A stretch of 64,000 nucleotides of DNA. Origin: Volvox africanus (lineage: Eukaryota; Chlorophyta; Chlorophyceae; Chlamydomonadales; Volvocaceae). The stretch lies in contig BSDZ01000020.1 of NCBI GenBank assembly GCA_030268105.1, positions 140,001-204,000 of the forward strand. The letters run 5' to 3'. The position numbers and the translations under genes are program-made. The notes under the pieces were generated by a model. That model was not told the origin of the DNA, did not search any database, and saw nothing but the letters and a program-made list of their open reading frames with translations. Positions 45,001 through 54,650 of this stretch are shown piece by piece. The stretch's first letter is position 1, and each line of letters starts with the position of its first letter.

Positions 45001-46086
45001 TTTGTCATTACCCAGCAGAATTGTAGCGCCACGCTCATCGAAGATGCCTGCTGAGATCAGCTTTACTGTCGCCTTGGGCACCACATAGACGTTCTTGAGC
45101 TCAATTTGTAGCCCTTTAACGGTGTTACTCCACATGGTATACTGCCCCACGTGCGTCGGCTGATGCCTAGAGCCATCGTAGCCAACCAACGTGAATTTTT
45201 CTTCAGGCCGTACAGCTCGCAGATCCTTCAGCTCTGTCGCGTCGTAGGTAATGTGCCATTCTGACGCTGAGTCCAGGTGCCATGCGTCCGACCGTGACTC
45301 GCTTCCAACAGCATACGCCATTTTGGTGGGCTCCCTGCGCTGAAGGTTGCCCCCGCCGCGACCATTGTTTTGTTGCTGTTGATCCGCCAGACGCTTCTTG
45401 CACACTCCGATGAAGTGTCCTGGCTTACCGCAGTAGTGGCAGATGGCGTTTGATTTACTCCTCTGCTTACTTGTCTGATGACGGCTTGTAGGGTTGAATT
45501 TGCCACCACTTCGATGCGTGATGAATGCTGATGAAGACTCGTTGTTGTCCTCGTCCGGTATCACATACGCCATTAGTCGCGCGACCACTTGAGTAAAGTC
45601 CAGCTCCCCTTCTCGCATTGTGAGAGCTGTTGTTACCACATGATACTTGCTCGGAAGTCCTTTGATGACAATTGTAGAGAGCTCCGTGTCTGCGACTGCG
45701 TGTCCCACATCCAGCAAGTCGGACTGTAGCTGTCGCACGCGGCTGATATAGATTGGCAGCTCCTCTCCATTAGCCATTTTAAAATCACTTAGCTCCTGTC
45801 GTAGTGCTACCTTTCTCGTGTTGCAGGTTGATGCGAACGTAGCCGCCAAAGCGTCCCAGGCGGCCTTCGCATTTGCCGCCCGAACAATTGTTTGGAGGTA
45901 ATGGTTCTTTACGTTCTTGGCCATCACACTCTTGACCTTGTCGGAGATGATGACATCCGCCTCTGCAATTGGTGCTTGTAGCAGGGCGCGACTGTATCCA
46001 AGCTCCGCGCACAACAATTGGAATCGTAGTTTCCAAGTTGAGTAGTTGTGTAGGTCCAGCGGCTCGTCCAGCCTATCCTTTCCCAT
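42028..46086 (-). CDS. Copia Gag-Pol polyprotein (1352 residues)
   Basis: Domain order is that of Ty1/copia: Gag capsid (1-~210), zinc knuckle CHYCGKPGHFIGVC (216-229), protease region (WHLDSASEWHIT, ~269-280), integrase zinc-binding part (HRRLGHLGYKSLERMC...CEPC), integrase core (HLDVCGPMPE, ARTDRGTEFLN, SPEQNGAAERLNR), reverse transcriptase (RYKARLVAKGYEQRAG, HQLDVSTAFLNGEL, VHVDDIIIT) and RNase H (GYSDSDWAGDPATRRSTTGY, EAEYQATAAAVREALWLRKL), ending ADVLTKALGEIKFKKC. All domains lie in one frame, so Gag is not separated by a frameshift. Oddity: the protease motif reads DSAS, where the family usually has DSGA(S), so a glycine codon next to the catalytic aspartate seems to be missing. Confidence 0.96.
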   Translation of the reverse strand: MGKDRLDEPLDLHNYSTWKLRFQLLCAELGYSRALLQAPIAEADVIISDKVKSVMAKNVKNHYLQTIVRAANAKAAWDALAATFASTCNTRKVALRQELSDFKMANGEELPIYISRVRQLQSDLLDVGHAVADTELSTIVIKGLPSKYHVVTTALTMREGELDFTQVVARLMAYVIPDEDNNESSSAFITHRSGGKFNPTSRHQTSKQRSKSNAICHYCGKPGHFIGVCKKRLADQQQQNNGRGGGNLQRREPTKMAYAVGSESRSDAWHLDSASEWHITYDATELKDLRAVRPEEKFTLVGYDGSRHQPTHVGQYTMWSNTVKGLQIELKNVYVVPKATVKLISAGIFDERGATILLGNDKALVQAKGRTILRADKVGRLYAIRHHAAGRSVGKGRSCAAVGSEGSKAALWHRRLGHLGYKSLERMCREHMVTGMDLDRASLEAARSRICEPCIYAKQTRGPFPSTGHKAAKPLGLIHLDVCGPMPETSIGGSRYVTTLLDDCTGFSTVAFTDTKDAVRKKVKIMIEALENMTGRRVKEARTDRGTEFLNTVLGAYFGEKGIIHGTTVGYSPEQNGAAERLNRTLLEKTRAMLAESGLPQKLWAEAMATANLLHNVSPVVGASVTPHEAFMGVKPDISHLRVFGSTAYAHVPKEKRNKLQPVSKKGVLVGYEQGRQYRILINNLISTHSTVKFDESTVGDRYEDSDEEDVEESGGVPLPGGGGDTPVNTDMDQGAAEVNHGASTSSGQTAAPQRHAGIPAAQFPRMQNTAQSRGGNGGDAMTGEGPVQQQNHNNDGADVNMQERRYPLRERKRLIEWRHEPNGRVTFGRINAAIEEEVPEPASYQEATDGPYAEEWRSAMDEEISAQLTNGTWELAKPPPGARILPCRWVYKVKRAEDGEIERYKARLVAKGYEQRAGIDYGELFAPTSRFASLRMLLAVAAAKAMPIHQLDVSTAFLNGELEEELWMQQPPGYESADPEQACRLLRSIYGLKQAPRCWYMKLAAELDKLGFKPSVADPALFIKKDEKEIVYLLVHVDDIIITSEDEAMIRRVKTEIGQAFKIRDLGEAKVFLGMEISRGAHGEVKLSQRRYIEELLQRHQLVNAKPRKTPLPPGTRALPAEDNNKELVDNTKYRALVGELNYLATSTRPDISQAMSVLARFMGNPSKVHMGLALGVLRYLAGTKELGLCYDGDGDLTMVGYSDSDWAGDPATRRSTTGYVFLLNGAAISWNSQLQRTAAASTVEAEYQATAAAVREALWLRKLTRDLGLRTQAIQIRTDSEGSMSLGNNPIMSVRSKHIDVQHHLVRERVLRKEVALSHCSTEDMVADVLTKALGEIKFKKCITAMGLAE

Positions 46087-46173
46087 TGTGAAGACCTATA
46101 AACGCGAAGATCAACACTAGAATGGGCAAAAGATGTCAGGCTCCGCGGTCAACGATGACCGGGGCTCATAACC

Positions 46174-46416
46174 TATTGAGACGTAGACTATCAGACATTA
46201 GGAAGCCTGACGTAATAACGAGAAAGTATACGTTACATATTATCTGATAGTATAGAAGTCCAAATAGTTCGTTCTAGAGTCGGCACATATACTTGTGCGT
46301 ATAGCACTACAAGCAGTACGAACGTGGGTCGATAGCTTACCGCCGAGTACAGCTACAACAGCGGGATTGTTGCTAGTATGGATCGCTATATCGAACTGAT
46401 ATACCATTTTATAACA
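46174..46416 (-). repeat. 5' LTR of complete copia
   Basis: Starts TGTTATAAAATGG in element orientation and carries the element's promoter. It is followed by the primer-binding site and then the ATG at 46086. Sequence identical to the 3' LTR as read. Confidence 0.93.
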
Positions 46417-46660
46417 CGCATCGTCAGCTGCATCCATGATATGCCTAACATACGAATACCCGTAGAAGCGTAGGTGCGTTGCATAATTATTACATGACTC
46501 TCTAAGTAATAATATTTGCTACATTATTACCATCTCGCTGGCATGCGCAATGTGCGAGTGTGAGACTTGTCTACGTCGCAGTAGTTTATTGGCAACCGGA
46601 TATCGCTATTCGGACCCTTGCATCTTGCGGATGCCATGAAGGCTTAATTGTTGGGATACA

Positions 46661-46946
46661 CGGATATTGATGCTACACATTAGGGTTTGCCACACTTAGG
46701 ATTTACCTCCTAGTGTGAGTTGTACTGCATATCGATATCGCGCGTATATTTTATATGTTTATTTTCTGCAGGGAATTATTGATATTATATATAAAACCCT
46801 AAAACCCTATATATATATATATTATCAATAATTCCCTGCAGAAAATAAACATATAAAATATACGCGCGATATCGATATGCAGTACAACTCACACTAGGAG
46901 GTAAATCCTAAGTGTGGCAAACCCTAATGTGTAGCATCAATATCCG
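46661..46946. repeat. Large perfect palindrome (123-bp arms) with telomere-motif loop
   Basis: 46661-46783 (from CGGATATTGATGCTAC) is the exact reverse complement of 46824-46946 (to GTAGCATCAATATCCG) as read. The ~40-bp centre contains AAAACCCTAAAACCCTATA between AT runs. Each arm also carries TAGGGTTTGCC or its complement. No coding content. The sequence can fold into one long hairpin or cruciform. Confidence 0.95.
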
Positions 46947-46949
46947 TCA

Positions 46950-47015
46950 GTAATGGTCAGCTGTGCCTTTACTTTGTTAAATGTAATGGTCAGCTGTGCC
47001 TTTACTTTGTTAAAT
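46950..47015 (+). repeat. Two perfect 33-bp tandem units
   Basis: GTAATGGTCAGCTGTGCCTT followed by TACTTTGTTAAAT is repeated twice in tandem, with a partial third start (GTAATGG). It lies directly beside the large palindrome. Confidence 0.92.
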
Positions 47016-47628
47016 GTAATGGACATACGCCAGCCCGTGTCCTGGGCGGGGTTGACTTAAGCCAGGCAACTTTTATATATACATATATATATATACATAA
47101 GTTTTTAAAAACGCTTAGAACATAAAGCCCTATATGTATGTACAACTGTTCAATACAACACGAGGTATGTTATTTGCGCATGCATGTAGAGCGGCTGTCG
47201 TTCAGTCGAGAAGGTCGAGATTTATGCTGATGAGCTTCGTCGCCGTAATGTAACTGTAACCCATATATATACTGCCCTACAACCCTAAATGTGTCAACAC
47301 AATCATATCATTTTGCATGTTGCAACTCAAGCAAGACTTGTTATGTGCCGTTTTGTGGCTTTTAACCTCCCATGATACCTCCTATTGTTTATTACATGCA
47401 CCCCTGCATATTCACGTACGTGGACCATGCGTAGTCACTCCACTGCAATGGGACTTTACGTCAGCCGTCGGGGGCTCATTCTGCATCGAGCTTACCATTC
47501 CTCTGAAAGCTTTCTGTCTGGAACAAAGTGCATGGTACATATGCACGAACGGGTATTGTACGTACTTATGTACATATGTATGTAAGTTTCCATGGGAAGG
47601 TTGATGTAGCTTGTAGTAGTTTAGGGCC
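47016..47628. other. Intergenic, no supported gene
   Basis: One frame of 95 codons at 47317-47604 is open but has no recognisable domain. The rest is AT-rich. Confidence 0.4.
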
Positions 47629-48817
47629 CGTATCAACAAGCCTTGCTGGTCTTCAGCATGGTCTTCACCACCTAGCTTCCGGGACATCCACGAACCCCTA
47701 ATATTGATGAACCACCCAACCTTCACGTACAACCTGCTGGGCCCACCGCAACCATTGGTCTGCAGTCAGGACTGAGGGTCACGCATCCATCAATCTGCAT
47801 GCAGTTCCGATCCCTTCTATCAATTTGAGCTCTGCTCTGCTCTGTGTCGTCCGTACGCCTGCCAAATGCAGCATGCCCACCTGTATGTACTCATCAACAG
47901 CATATCCCAAGTAGGGCTGGTCTAGTCGTACAAATTAAGTTGGAAGTAATAATGAGCAATAGTTGACCTGACCTGTCCTGACGATCTGAACCGAACTGAA
48001 CCAGACTTATCGGGAATGAACCAGTGATAATTAAATTACCCCGGCAAGCCGGCATGCTTGTGGCTAGCAGATAGACACATAGATACATGACATGGCGTGA
48101 TGGAGCACCCAAAGTTGCCAGGCGGGTAGCTAGCTAGCTAGTATATATATGTATATGTATATATATATACACGTGGTTGAAATATAAAATAATGTCTTTT
48201 GCCCCGACCCCAACCTACCACGGCAGATGGCACCCGCGATACCACCACGACGGTGGAGGTCCATATCACATCATATGATATCATATCATATTATATCATA
48301 TCATATCATATCATATCATGGCCCCAAGATTGTTCGTATGGTACTTTCTGACCCCCTTAGACAAAAGTCTCATAAGATAGGTTGTAATGATTAGGATCCA
48401 CATCAAAGTGTATAGCGATCAGGATGCGCATCACGATCTCAACTGAAAACACAGCAGGACGTAACCGTACCCATTACGAACACAATGGCGGGACTTCAAA
48501 ATAAAAATGAGAAAGACAAGTTATCATGTATGAATATTATTATGCTGGCTCATAAAGTATAATATCATATATCAATTGCATAAAGATAAGATCAATTCGT
48601 GTACGGTCTATCTCTCGCATGTCATGAATGGAGAACGATTATACGTTGCTACAAACCAGGACGAACGGATGACTCCCTTCCCTCTCCCCTCTCCAACACC
48701 CTCCCTCCGCCCCACCCGCATAAGATTGGTCCAGAAAACCATGTCATTATAAAAGATTGCGGCAGGCAATCCAATCCATTCATTACCGTCTATAGGGTTG
48801 GGCGTTGCTCGTTCTAT
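47629..48817 (+). repeat. 1.2-kb direct repeat, copy C1
   Basis: Starts ATCAACAAGCCTTGCTGG and ends GGGCGTTGCTCGTTCTAT. Nearly identical to 54651-55867. It has no coding content. It contains a CATAT pentanucleotide array at about 48265-48320. Together with C2 it brackets the second copy of the phospholipase-like block. The ends are not TG...CA, so it is not an ordinary LTR. Confidence 0.9.
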
Positions 48818-49395
48818 CAAAGGCGACATACTCTTGCTAGGTGGAGCAGTCATTAGCTGGAATAGCCAACTGCAGTGCAGGGTGGCAGCCTCGTCAGTGG
48901 AGGCGGAGTATCAGGCCACTGCAGCAGCAGTACGGGAGGTGCTTTGGCTTCATTCACAAGCTGGCGGGAGACTTGGGCTTGGGATCAAATGCTGTAGAGA
49001 TTCAGATGAATTCCCAGGGGGCGATGAGCCTTGGGAGCAACTAGATAATGACTTACCGTTCCAAGCACATCGACGTGCAGCATCACCTAGTGGGGGAGCG
49101 AGTTCTAGGAAGTTAGTTGAGCTGTCTTACTGTTGGACGGAAGATATGGTGGCAGACGTGCTGACGAAGCCACTTGGAGAAGTAAAGTTCAAGAAGTGCA
49201 TTAATGCGATAGGCTTGGCGAAGTAAGCATTCGTAGATTGCTCTGGGCGAGCTCGTTTGGGCATTCTGAGTTTTCGGTTTCAAGAGGAGTATTTGTTTGA
49301 TCATATCTTTTGTCGCTTGTTGCTAATAACACCTCGTGGGAGCGATCCAATATAGCGATCCGTTCTAGCAGCCATCGCGTTCTTGGAGCGGAACT
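48818..49395 (+). mobile_element. Ty1/copia 3'-end fragment (RNase H), copy D2
   Basis: Nearly identical to 26298-26875 of fragment D1, including the same internal frameshifts and the tail GCAGCCATCGCGTTCTTGG. The shared decay shows D1 and D2 are duplicates of one dead fragment and not independent insertions. Here it joins directly to the MITE/LINE piece, lacking the ~3.2 kb that separates them in copy A. Confidence 0.9.
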
Positions 49396-49408
49396 CGGAT
49401 ATGGGTAA

Positions 49409-49518
49409 TGTAGTATCCTGGGGTATCTACGCGTAGTGTCCAGGGTGCACCGTGTATGGTCATCTTCCGATCTGGCCTTTGCTGCATGTTGGCGGACATC
49501 TACGACAGAGATACAATA
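49409..49518 (+). mobile_element. MITE-like short repeat, copy 5 (paralogue of copy 4)
   Basis: Same insertion as at 30096-30205, with the same GGTAA duplications, so it was present before the block was duplicated. Confidence 0.88.
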
Positions 49519-49745
49519 GGTAACTATCGTGGTTTCACAGTTCGCAGTGTCTTGGCCAAGATGTATACTTTCTTGCTGGAGAACCGTCTTAACCTGTTGG
49601 GTGAAGGTAATAAGGACCGCTTTCCATATCAAGGAGGCTTTCAGAAAATTTTATGTTTTAAGGGAAATAAAATGGTTAATCTCGTGAAGGTTGTAGAAGG
49701 GTGTATAGGAACAGGGACAGGCTTTGGAGCCCAGGATCAATGACC
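49519..49745 (+). mobile_element. LINE reverse transcriptase fragment (paralogue)
   Basis: Continues the reading NYRGFTVRSVLAKMYTFLLE and RFPYQGGFQKI, matching 30206-30430. The upstream LINE part seen at 29.5-30.08 kb is missing in this copy. Confidence 0.82.
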
Positions 49746-49927
49746 CAGGACAATGGTGGGCGGGTCACGTATAGGTTAACTTGGATGGTCTTCCGCCTAT
49801 GACGTCCATTGCACGGCAAAACCCCATGATGTATTTGCTCCCTCTCGAACCCCCGCCCTTTCCCCGGGGCCCCTCCATGTATATTGCCATTCCGCACACA
49901 TCAGCTGTGCCGCGAGCTATGCCTCAC

Positions 49928-50143
<216 letters not shown>

Positions 50144-50631
50144 TAAACCCTAAAACCCAATTAGCATCTAACGAAGCTATTTAGGATCAAAGCATAGGCA
50201 GCAGGGATGGGTATATACGCCAGTTTTACAGCCTTGTTCAAAAATTCAAAAGAATCCATATCAATGTTACCGCACACCGTGCATTACCGCACACTGTACA
50301 TCGTGGACTGTATGTGCACACAATCACATCATATAATAAACACACACACAAAATGCACGCGCTGTATGTATGGTACATAATTTATATCCTAACCTGAATG
50401 AACAGCAGCGCTGCTGTTGATGACCGACCCGACGCCAGCTGTTTATAAATATCATACCTATAAACATCATGCCTGCGTGCCAGCTAGCTAGCTACAAGTA
50501 TGCATCGTGTATAAACATAAAACTACATATGTACGTACTATATAAAGGTTACGACCGACTAGCAGTCCGCAACTAACACGCAGAGCGCCATCTTGACGAC
50601 GACGACATAAATATATTTCATACATACAAGG

Positions 50632-52516
50632 TCACGCCCAGGTAGTATGGTTGCCATAACTGCAGCTGGTGCCATCACACGGACAACCGGCCCACGCGGG
50701 ATGGAAGCCAATTTTATTCACGTTGTTGACCTCTGGATCCCACGGCTTCCAGTGACATCCATCATCCAACCTGCCAGTGTTGTGGTTCTCGGAGGTGTAG
50801 CCGCTCTGCCCTGCAATGACCACAGCCGTGTAGTAGCCGCTGGCCACCACGGTGCACCAGATCCGGTTAAAAGCCCCTGAAAGCGTCGACGGCCAGTAAG
50901 ATTTGCATGTCTCGAACATCTTATTGTAGAACACGTCCTTGTCACAATAGGACTTGGAAGCAAACTCCCAACCTTTGTGGCGATCGCAGGAGTAGCAGAT
51001 GTCGTGGAGATTGCACGACGGGACGAATAGATGGTAGTAGTACCAGTTCTTTGGAACGGAACATCCGTCGTAACCCGCGGGGCACTCGTAAGTGGTCAGC
51101 ATCTGGCGCCGCCTAGAATGTCCGGTGAGCTGCTGTTCGGGGGTGTCGTTGCAAGGCAGGGTCTCAACAGCCGGCGGACATGGCTTCCCCGAACCAGAAG
51201 GCATCTGGAAGACGTTCCTAAACCTAGTCTTCGTGCCATCCGGACCGCACGCCATCCAGTCACCCCACTGTCCGAAAATACAGTCCTGATCCACAGCATC
51301 AGCACCAGCACCAGCACCAGCGGTCGGCCTCTTGCCGACTTTGGTTCCTTTGGGCAGGTAGACGGTACTGGGCGTGTCCAACATCTTCGCGCAGTCCAAG
51401 GTGGGGTTCATCTCCACGAACGTGCGAAGGTCGATTGGAGGGTGGGCGTTCATGACGACGCCGTAGCAAGTATGGGTGCCCGGTGTGGTGGTGAAGTTGA
51501 TGGTCGACTGGGGCCGCTTCCCCAACCGCTTGGGCTCCGCAACACCGTCATCACTTGCACGCGCCGCCGTCGTCGTCGTCTTCCTCGTCCTGGCGGCAAG
51601 TACGGACCCAACGACGCAGAGTGGCACACCTGCCCCGGGCTCGTCAACCTCAGCCTCACTGAACCATGCCGGGTTCAGCTCACGTAGTCCGGAAACCGTC
51701 GTGCTGAAGGTTGCAGCAATGGAGGTCAGGTTGCTGCCCTTCGTGATGATGACGTAGCGCTCGCATGCCACCGCGCCTTCTGAAACTCCTGCTGGTCGGT
51801 CGGTGATGGCGGCAGGAAGGCATACATTCGTCCGTATGTATGTATGAATGTATGTGGGGCGAGACGACACAATAGATAGATAGGGTGGATGGCCATAAAT
51901 ACATGCATACATACATAAATATGAATCATGTTGATGATTGCACGGATTACAAAAACAAGATACATAGGAGTAGTCTCACTTTACAGCCGAGCGAGTGAGC
52001 TTTGGAGCCCGCGAGTGCATCCACTAGCTAGGGTTATCCTGGGTGACCATCATCATCATCATTACTATTATAACAATATCAATATCAATAGTAATAATAA
52101 TGATAATAAGTAAAAAGATCAAACATAGTTATCATGATACATGCATACATGCTTGCATAAAGCATATTACCTAATATGCATGATAACAGATATAAATATA
52201 TAGATAAAGATATATACATACATGACTACATACATGCATTGCATCACGGTGGGAAACACCTAGCTACGTCTGCAAGCTAAGAACTAATTTGTTCGGTACT
52301 TCGGTTCGTTACGTTAGTTAATGCAGTTATGCTGTGATAAAACGTACCGGAGGCTTGAAGCAGCCGTGGCAGGACAGCAACTCCGCGCCATTTATTGTTG
52401 TTGTTGCTGCCGCGCAGCAAGCCGGCTGTCCCCAGCACTGTGGGAGTGGCGGCAAACACCAGGCCCATGAACATGACCAGGCAGCAGGCCAGGGACCGCC
52501 GCCATGTCGCTTTCAT
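50632..52516 (-). CDS. Secreted LysM - thrombospondin-type - phospholipase A2-like protein, copy A'
   Basis: Same two-exon structure as the 31-33 kb gene: 52516-52348 (signal peptide exon, one asparagine/serine codon longer) and about 51779-50632, giving ~438 residues. All domains, the CNLHDICYSC motif and every cysteine in the catalytic region are retained, and the frame is intact, so both copies could be expressed. Differences from copy A cluster in the last ~110 residues (for example SGAFNRIWCTVVASGYY against SQFFNRVWCSTVASVYY), while the LysM half is nearly unchanged. Function is inferred only from domains. Confidence 0.85.
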
Positions 52517-52697
52517 GTTCTTGACCTACTGAAGAGACCAACTACGCAGTCGGTGTTATTCGCTTCTTTGATGTCAAGGTTGATGTCCCGCCTGCTGGTG
52601 CCCCGATGATGATGATGATCTACACCCAGCTGCCGTACACCCAGGCAGGCAGGCAGCAGAATGGAAGCAGGCATTATATTGATAAGCAGACGACGGC

Positions 52698-52742
<45 letters not shown>

Positions 52743-52743
52743 G
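52698..52743. repeat. (GACA)n microsatellite
   Basis: About 11 GACA units upstream of the gene start; the paralogous site at 33224-33256 has about eight. Close to the 5' end of both phospholipase-like genes. Confidence 0.9.
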
Positions 52744-52978
52744 GAACGACAAGTAACCGTCAAAGGTGCAGCAGTTCAGACAAGGAAGGACGACATACGT
52801 ATAACGAGGCATCGAATGAACCAAACGTATCAGATGTACGTATCATATTATCTCTCCATCTAGAAATGTAGGCCAGCAGCAGCAGGGGGGTTGACGCGAC
52901 CTACACACTCCGCTCCCACCCGGCGCGCGGACGACAGACTTTCACCGATGATGAACAGCGACCAAGCGATCGGCACGG

Positions 52979-53081
52979 TGTAGTATCCTGGGGTATGTAC
53001 GGGTAGTGTGAAAGGATCTTGGACCATAATGGTCATCCTTCCGATCGGGCCTTTGTTGGCCGACACAACAGAGATACAATA
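52979..53081 (+). mobile_element. MITE-like short repeat, copy 6, with empty paralogous site
   Basis: 103 bp beginning TGTAGTATCC and ending GATACAATA, flanked by CACGG on both sides (52974-52978, 53082-53086). The paralogous site near 33490 lacks it and has a single CACGG (GGCACGGGCACG), so this is a filled/empty site pair proving insertion after duplication. Confidence 0.93.
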
Positions 53082-53808
53082 CACGGACACGTGCGCAACA
53101 GGACAAAACGAAAAGCTGGAGAAATCGACAGACAGCAGTTATCATGGATAGAAATAAAAAAACTAAGTCGAGCCAGCATCGCATAAACAACGGACCGGAT
53201 ATCATTCACCCGCTGTTAGTTGCGTATTATTGTTATCATGAAACGGATGCGATAAAGAATACGGAAATAAATAATGCGGTAGTGTTAGGTGTTTAGTGTA
53301 CGTCTTAGTTCGGCTTAATAGTCAATTAAATCAAGCAATCAAGAAACGCTAATAATGCCAGCCAGATGATGATGCGCGCACGCAAGCTAGCTTACTGCTG
53401 GTCGCTTGTGCGTGTCGACAGTTGTAGGTTCTCGAAGATCGATAAAGGAACACGTGCTTGTTTCTCTCCGTCCGTCCAGCAGCCTCGAGCTTTATGTCGG
53501 TAGGCAGCAAGTAGGTGTTGTATGATGAAACACCGAATGACGACCGCCGCGCTAGAGCTAGCTTATGTCGTGATTGATACGCGATGCTGCTGCTATTACA
53601 ACCTATCTGCAGCCACAATAAAAACCTAAACGATATGCGTGGGTGGAGTTAATAAAGAAACCGCTTAAATAACAATTACAATAATCAACTTGCTTTGGTA
53701 CGTATGTCCGACAAATTCAGCAATATCGTGCATACTTGTTTTAACTGCTGACTCACCTTCCCTGAAGCGGACAGCACGGGACCTCCGACGGCCACCGATC
53801 GTACGTCT

Positions 53809-53810
<2 letters not shown>

Positions 53811-53881
<71 letters not shown>

Positions 53882-53885
53882 GCAT
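53811..53885. repeat. (TATACA)n hexanucleotide array
   Basis: About 12 TATACA units; the paralogous site near 34212 has only a short TATATA run. Confidence 0.92.
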
Positions 53886-54650
53886 ATATACATCGTACGT
53901 CTCATATCTTGGAGTTGGCGACACAACTGCTGCAGAAAAATGGTAGGTTAGAAGGTACGTATCAAGAGCCATAGATAATGTGCATATAAGAAGAATAAAC
54001 ACTATAAACAACAGAAACCTATTTGTAGTGAACGCACGGACGGGATCCTCCTGCTTACGTCATCTCAACACTTCGCGCGTCTCCATATCGCGACTGCCCG
54101 TGGTCATACAATAACCGTATACATCTCCCGTATCCATGGCACAATGACGTTTTGTACCGCATCAACTGAACATCATATATATATCATAGTACATACCGTT
54201 AGGATGTTAACGGGCAAGCGACTTCTTTCAGCTGCTGACTTCTTGCGTCCTTCTCCTCCAGCTATGCAAATAAATTATTAAAATTGTAAGTTCCTTTACT
54301 CAATGATACGGATAACACTTTGAACGTACTTGCTTGTGTGATGCATGATGACTGTTTATTATGACGAGCCCGGCCTACGCGCGCGCACATGCGTACATTT
54401 GTTGAAGTGAAGGATTAGTACGTAAACTCCTGAAGTCATTCGAGAAATTCAATTTTCACATGCATAACAAAATCCATTCATTAAGAAGTTCAAATAGTAG
54501 GAGCTCGGAATACGCAGGGCAGGACCCGATTCGTGACTCCCGACATCTCCCGGCGACTTATAGGACTTATCGGGAGAACAAGCGTGCAGAGCAAAATGAA
54601 TAGACGACAAGCAGGCAATGCCCCTGACTGCTAGTACAATCTACGCAAAA

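Larger units (their letters stand above)
41670..46416 (-). mobile_element. Complete Ty1/copia retrotransposon with intact polyprotein
   Basis: 4747 bp, flanked by the 5-bp duplication CGCAT (41665-41669 and 46417-46421). Both LTRs are 243 bp and appear identical by eye. In element orientation they start TGTTATAAAATGG and end CTCAATA. Next to the 5' LTR is a primer-binding site GGTTATGAGCC; next to the 3' LTR is a polypurine tract CTCGAGGGGGCG. A single 1352-codon gag-pol frame runs through it. The identical LTRs and intact frame point to recent insertion. The volvocine copia element Osser is a possible relative, but this was not tested. Confidence 0.96.

Noticed and set aside
46784..46823. 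Chromosome end suggested by CCCTAAAA repeats
   Set aside because: Only two units, inside a palindrome with unique sequence on both sides.
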